The notes below the pieces were generated by a model, which was not told the origin of the DNA, did no database searches, and saw only the letters and a program-made list of their open reading frames with translations. Shown piece by piece: positions 59,901 to 64,000 of a stretch of 64,000 bases of DNA (the first letter of the stretch is position 1; each line of letters begins with the position of its first letter). The stretch covers positions 1,731,001 to 1,795,000 of the forward strand of contig NC_014551.1 in the NCBI RefSeq assembly GCF_000196735.1, read 5' to 3'. The DNA is from Bacillus amyloliquefaciens DSM 7 = ATCC 23350 (GTDB lineage Bacteria > Bacillota > Bacilli > Bacillales > Bacillaceae). Both the position numbers and the translations under genes were made by a program.

Positions 59901-61163
59901 ATGGCTGCTGCCGGAATAGAAGCGATAAATGTGTTTGGCGGGACGGCATACCTTGATGTCATGCAGCTGGCGGAGTACAGAAACTTAGACCCTGCCAGAT
60001 TTGAGAATTTACTGATGAAAGAAAAAGCGGTGGCGCTCCCATATGAAGACCCCGTTACATTCGGCGTTAATGCGGCAAAGCCGATTATCGACCGATTGAC
60101 AGAGGCTGAAAGAGACAGAATCGAGCTGCTGATTACCTGCTCGGAGTCCGGCATTGACTTCGGAAAATCACTCAGTACATATATTCATGATTACTTAGGC
60201 CTTAATCGGAACTGCCGTTTATTTGAGTTGAAGCAAGCCTGCTATTCAGGAACGGCGGGCCTGCAGATGGCACTTAACTTTATTTTGTCACAGACCTCCC
60301 CAGGAGCGAAAGCGCTTGTCGTTGCGACGGATATTTCCCGGTTTTTAATTGCCGAAGGCGGCGATGCGCTAAGCGAGGATTGGTCTTACGCAGAACCGAG
60401 CGCCGGTGCGGGTGCGGTTGCCTTATTGATCGGTGAAAATCCGATCGTATTTCAGGCGGATGCCGGCGCAAACGGCTACTACGGCTATGAGGTGATGGAT
60501 ACATGCCGTCCGATCCCTGACAGTGAAGCCGGTGATGCCGATTTATCATTGATGTCTTATCTCGATTGCTGCGAACAGACATTTCGCGAGTACAAAAATC
60601 GTGTGCCGGACGCTGATTACAAAGAGACGTTTCACTATCTTGCTTTCCATACACCGTTTGGCGGCATGGTAAAAGGAGCCCACCGGACGATGATGCGCAA
60701 GCTTGCAAAAGCGAAAAACGCTGAGATCGAACAGGATTTTCAAACCAGGGTGGAACCGGGGCTCCGCTACTGCCAAAGAGTCGGAAACATTATGGGGGCA
60801 GCCTCTTTATTGGCCCTTGCCAGCACGATTGACCAAGGGGCATTCGACACTTCTAAGCGGATCGGCTGTTTCTCCTACGGGTCGGGATGCTGTTCGGAAT
60901 TTTACAGCGGCGTTGTGACGCCTGAGGGACAAGCACGGCAGCATTCTTTCAAAATAGAAGAGCATCTGAACAACAGATACAGGCTGTCCATGGAGGAGTA
61001 TGAAGAACTGTTTAAAGGCAGCGGTTTGGTAAAGTTCGGAACACGGAATGTCAAATTGGATATGAATATGATTCCGAAAATATTAGACCATCATGCCGGA
61101 AGCCCTCGTTTATATTTGGAAGAAATCACAGAATTTCATCGGAAATACAGGTGGATCTCGTGA
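59901..61163 (+). CDS. baeG: HMG-CoA synthase-like enzyme BaeG
   Basis: 420 residues, PksG/CurD type. Joins the acetyl group on AcpK to a beta-keto thioester on the synthase. The nucleophile is C114 in KQACYSGTAGLQM; the acidic residue pair region and FHTPFGGMVKGAH (catalytic His) are present. I start at ATG 59901 with TTGGAGGCG upstream; the TTG at 59886 lies in that site. Its stop overlaps the start of baeH. Confidence 0.95.
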   Translation: MAAAGIEAINVFGGTAYLDVMQLAEYRNLDPARFENLLMKEKAVALPYEDPVTFGVNAAKPIIDRLTEAERDRIELLITCSESGIDFGKSLSTYIHDYLGLNRNCRLFELKQACYSGTAGLQMALNFILSQTSPGAKALVVATDISRFLIAEGGDALSEDWSYAEPSAGAGAVALLIGENPIVFQADAGANGYYGYEVMDTCRPIPDSEAGDADLSLMSYLDCCEQTFREYKNRVPDADYKETFHYLAFHTPFGGMVKGAHRTMMRKLAKAKNAEIEQDFQTRVEPGLRYCQRVGNIMGAASLLALASTIDQGAFDTSKRIGCFSYGSGCCSEFYSGVVTPEGQARQHSFKIEEHLNNRYRLSMEEYEELFKGSGLVKFGTRNVKLDMNMIPKILDHHAGSPRLYLEEITEFHRKYRWIS

Positions 61164-61933
61164 CCTATGAGACGATAAACGTCCGTTTTCAGCAAAATGT
61201 CTGTTTCATCACCTTTTATCGGCCTGAAGCCAACAATACGATTAATGAACGTTTAGTGGAGGAATGTCTGCATGTTCTTTCTGAATGTGAAGACTCCGTG
61301 ACCTCCGTGGTGCTTGAAGGGCTGCCGGAGGTATTTTGTTTCGGGGCGGATTTCGATGAGATGTACGGGAAAATGAGGCAGGGTATGCAGCATGCGGAAT
61401 CCCAGGAGCCGCTTTACCGTTTGTGGCTGGCATTAAAATCCGGGCCGTACATCACAATCGCCCGCGTCCGCGGAAAAGCAAACGCGGGAGGTGTCGGATT
61501 TGCCGCCGCGTGCGATATCGTCATTGCAGACGAGAGCGCTTCATTCAGTTTATCTGAACTGTTATTCGGGCTTTATCCCGCCTGCGTTCTGCCGTTTTTA
61601 ATTCAAAGAATCGGCTTTCAAAAGGCGCATTATATGACGGTTATGACAAAGCCCGTGCCGGCACGGCAGGCGCTTGAATGGGGACTTTGTGACGTATGCG
61701 TCCCGGACAGCGCAACAGAGCTGAGAAAGCATTTGCTGCGCCTCCGCCCGCTGTCGAAAAAAGCAGTCACCCGCTATAAACATTACATGGATTCCTTAAA
61801 CGACCTTGTTCATCGTTCGAAATCCATTGCTTTAGCCGAAAATCAAGCGATGTTTTCAGATCCGGATAACCAAACAGCCATCATCCGTTATGCAGAAACG
61901 GGGCGGCTTCCTTGGGAAACGGAGAACAGTTAG
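61151..61933 (+). CDS. baeH: Enoyl-CoA hydratase-like dehydratase BaeH
   Basis: 260 residues, crotonase superfamily (ECH1 type). Dehydrates the HMG-like intermediate formed by BaeG. Oxyanion hole parts are in VFCFGADFDEMYG and GKANAGGVGFAAACDIVIADE; SFSLSELLFGLYPACVLPFLIQRIG follows. The start is either GTG 61151 (used; overlaps baeG by 13 bases) or GTG 61160, for which AGGTGG at 61150 would serve as binding site. baeI follows after nine bases. Confidence 0.92.
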   Translation: MDLVTYETINVRFQQNVCFITFYRPEANNTINERLVEECLHVLSECEDSVTSVVLEGLPEVFCFGADFDEMYGKMRQGMQHAESQEPLYRLWLALKSGPYITIARVRGKANAGGVGFAAACDIVIADESASFSLSELLFGLYPACVLPFLIQRIGFQKAHYMTVMTKPVPARQALEWGLCDVCVPDSATELRKHLLRLRPLSKKAVTRYKHYMDSLNDLVHRSKSIALAENQAMFSDPDNQTAIIRYAETGRLPWETENS

Positions 61934-61942
61934 GAGGATATC

Positions 61943-62692
61943 ATGCCGAACGCCGCAGTTGAACTGCTCGAAATTGAACCGGATATTATCCAAGTGACCA
62001 TGCAGGATAAAGCCCACAAAAACGCCTTCTCCAAAGAGCTGACGGATGGATTGATGGAGGCCTTCACCCGTATAAAAAAATCGTCAGTCTATAAAGCTGT
62101 GATTTTAACAGGCTACGGCCATTACTTTGCTTCCGGAGGCACACAGGAAGGCTTGCTCAGGATTCAGCAGGGCATCACGAAATTTACGGAAGACCGCATG
62201 TACTCTTTGGCGCTGGAATGTGATATTCCCGTCATTTCCGCCATGCAGGGCCACGGAATCGGAGGCGGGTTTGTCATGGGGCTGTTCAGTGATTTTGTCA
62301 TTTTAAGCAAAGAAAGCGTGTATACCGCAAACTTTATGAAATACGGTTTCACCCCCGGAATGGGCGCTACCTTTATCGTTCCGAAGAAGCTTGGGACAAG
62401 CCTCGGACATGAAATGCTGTTAAACGGCGGCCACTACCGCGGCGGTGACCTGGAGAAAAGAGGAGTGCCTTTTCCGGTGCTTCCGCGGCAGGAAGTATTA
62501 GGCTATGCGCACGAATTGGCCCGCGAGCTTGCGGAAAAACCGAGAAATTCTTTAATTACATTGAAAAGGCACTTGGTGACGCCGTTACGCGAGCAGCTTC
62601 CGGCCGTCATTGAGAAGGAGTTAATCATGCACGACCAGACGTTTCATGATGATGAAGTGAAAAAACGAATCACGACGATGTACGGAGTATAA
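61943..62692 (+). CDS. baeI: Enoyl-CoA hydratase-like decarboxylase BaeI
   Basis: 249 residues, crotonase superfamily (ECH2 type). Decarboxylates the glutaconyl-type intermediate to leave the beta-methyl branch. YFASGGTQEGLLRIQQG and QGHGIGGGFVMGLFSDFVIL form the active-site frame, with KYGFTPGMGATFIVPKKLG next. ATG start with TTAGGAGG upstream. Third member of the branching cassette. Confidence 0.94.
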   Translation: MPNAAVELLEIEPDIIQVTMQDKAHKNAFSKELTDGLMEAFTRIKKSSVYKAVILTGYGHYFASGGTQEGLLRIQQGITKFTEDRMYSLALECDIPVISAMQGHGIGGGFVMGLFSDFVILSKESVYTANFMKYGFTPGMGATFIVPKKLGTSLGHEMLLNGGHYRGGDLEKRGVPFPVLPRQEVLGYAHELARELAEKPRNSLITLKRHLVTPLREQLPAVIEKELIMHDQTFHDDEVKKRITTMYGV

Positions 62693-62731
62693 GAAATACA
62701 TCATACATACAGATGAAATGGAGGCAGCTCT

Positions 62732-64000
62732 ATGAAAAGTGATATGACGGCAAGCGGGTTACTCAAGCCATCTGTCAGCTATGGAAAATCATTGCGGCTT
62801 TCAGCGGATCAGCCGATGACGATTCCTGAAGTCCTGCATAAAACCGCCGCGGCAGCGGGAGATCAAAAGGGCATCACATATATACAGCCTGACGGCACCG
62901 AAGTGTATCAGACTTACAGCGGCTTGAAAAAGATCGCTCTTTCGATTGTGAAAGGACTCCGCCAATCAGGAGTGAAGGCTCAGGATGAAGTCATTTTACA
63001 GCTAAGTGACAATTCTCAGCTGATTCCTGCTTTTTGGGGCTGTGTTTTTTTAGGAGCGATCCCGGTTCCGCTTGCGGCCGCTCCGGCTTACACAGAAATG
63101 AACAGCGGGACGCAAAAACTGAAAGACGCCTGGACGCTTTTGAATCAGCCGTATGTCATCACGAGCCGTGAAGTGCTGCCGGAGATGACTGCATGGGCGA
63201 AGGAGCAGGAGCTTTCCGGGTTCTGCGCTTTGGCGGCAGAAGATCTTTCAGCGGAGGAAATGGCTGAGGACTGCCATCATCCCCGTCCGGATGATCTGGC
63301 GATGCTGCTTTTGACCTCGGGAAGCACGGGCACGCCGAAAGCCGTGATGCTCAGCCATGAAAACATCGTCTGCATGGTTAAAGGAAATATTCAGATGCAA
63401 GGCTATACAAGTGAGGATGTCACGTTTAACTGGATGCCTTTTGACCATGTCGGCGGCATCGGGATGCTCCATCTGCGTGATGTTTATCTCGGATGTGAAG
63501 AAATCAATATACCGAGCGAATCCATTCTGATGGATCCTTTAAAATGGCTTGATCTGATTGATCATTACCGCGCTTCGGTCACGTGGGCGCCTAATTTTGC
63601 CTTCGGACTGCTCGCCGATTTCGCAGAAGACATTCAAAACCGGAAATGGGACTTATCCTCCATGCGTTACATGCTGAACGGAGGGGAGGCCACGGTTGCG
63701 AAAGTCGGGCGCAGAATTATGGAGCTTTTAGAGCCGCATGGTCTGCCGGCTAATGCCATCCGTCCCGCATGGGGAATGTCCGAAACATCTTCAGGCGTTA
63801 TTTTCTCAGATGAGTTTACACTGGAAAACACGAGTGATGATGATCGTTTCGTGGAGATCGGTCTCCCGATTCCGGGGTTTAATATGAGAATTACGGATGA
63901 CCGCAATCAGGTGGTGGAAGAAGGAGAAATCGGACGTTTCCAAGTGTCGGGTCTGACTGTAACAAGCGGTTATTATGAGCGTCCGGACTTAAACGAGAGT
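62732..64000 (+). CDS. baeJ: Hybrid NRPS/PKS BaeJ, N-terminal adenylation domain (5' part)
   Basis: First 423 codons; the frame stays open to the window end. An acyl-activating AMP-binding domain: LLLTSGSTGTPKAVMLSH (core motif, about residue 192-209), FNWMPFDHVGG, LNGGEA, and AWGMSETSSG near 348. In bacillaene synthesis the first module of PksJ/BaeJ loads the starter acid (alpha-hydroxy-isocaproate has been reported), before a glycine module. ATG start with GGAGGCAGC upstream. The full protein is expected to be several thousand residues. Confidence 0.93.
   Translation, partial: MKSDMTASGLLKPSVSYGKSLRLSADQPMTIPEVLHKTAAAAGDQKGITYIQPDGTEVYQTYSGLKKIALSIVKGLRQSGVKAQDEVILQLSDNSQLIPAFWGCVFLGAIPVPLAAAPAYTEMNSGTQKLKDAWTLLNQPYVITSREVLPEMTAWAKEQELSGFCALAAEDLSAEEMAEDCHHPRPDDLAMLLLTSGSTGTPKAVMLSHENIVCMVKGNIQMQGYTSEDVTFNWMPFDHVGGIGMLHLRDVYLGCEEINIPSESILMDPLKWLDLIDHYRASVTWAPNFAFGLLADFAEDIQNRKWDLSSMRYMLNGGEATVAKVGRRIMELLEPHGLPANAIRPAWGMSETSSGVIFSDEFTLENTSDDDRFVEIGLPIPGFNMRITDDRNQVVEEGEIGRFQVSGLTVTSGYYERPDLNES

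Overview
The window is chromosomal DNA of a Bacillus of the subtilis group. The gene order from polC to mutL follows the well-known B. subtilis order (rimP-nusA-rnpM-ylxQ-infB, rpsO-pnpA, dpaAB-asd-dapG-dapA, spoIIIE, pgsA-cinA-recA, rny-ymdB-spoVS-tdh-kbl-miaB-ricA-cotE-mutS-mutL). Directly after mutL comes the start of a trans-AT polyketide cluster of the bacillaene type. It lacks a pksA-like regulator and a pksF-like ketosynthase, which points to the B. velezensis/B. amyloliquefaciens branch (inference). Every gene I accept lies on the + strand.

Layout: 1-1624 is the 3' end of polC. 1659-9318 is the translation, ribosome-assembly and transcription block: rimP, nusA, rnpM, ylxQ, infB, ylxP, rbfA, truB, ribC, rpsO. 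9414-14337 holds pnpA, ylxY, mlpA and ymxH. 14360-19367 is the dipicolinate/lysine block (spoVFA, spoVFB, asd, dapG, dapA). 19405-24689 holds rnjB, tepA, ylzJ and spoIIIE. 24814-30600 is a regulator/efflux stretch: a GntR regulator, an MFS exporter, then a MarR gene coupled to a very large MMPL-family transporter behind a 31-bp palindromic operator. 30712-38250 is the ymf block (ymfF, ymfH, ymfI, ymfJ, ymfK, ymfM), pgsA and cinA. 38229-53865 holds recA, pbpX, rny, ymdB, spoVS, tdh-kbl, miaB-ricA, cotE and mutS-mutL.

53866-64000 is the beginning of the bacillaene (bae) cluster: baeB (thioesterase-like), baeC and baeD (free-standing acyltransferases), baeE (acyltransferase plus enoyl reductase), acpK, the beta-branching enzymes baeG, baeH and baeI, and the first ~423 codons of the giant hybrid synthase gene baeJ, cut by the window end. 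AcpK, BaeG, BaeH and BaeI would build the beta-methyl branch, BaeC/BaeE would load malonyl units in trans, and BaeB/BaeD probably edit stalled chains.

The less ordinary signals are: the MarR operator with 13-bp perfect arms and its 1039-residue transporter; terminator-like hairpins in the leaders of rimP-nusA and spoIIIE; a LexA box built into a terminator stem ahead of recA; a 10-bp inverted repeat around the sporulation promoter of cotE; the structured leaders of the bae genes; and the missing ketosynthase-decarboxylase. I found no RNA genes, insertion sequences, phage genes or CRISPR arrays. Gene identities rest on recognising protein families and gene order from memory; no database search was run.
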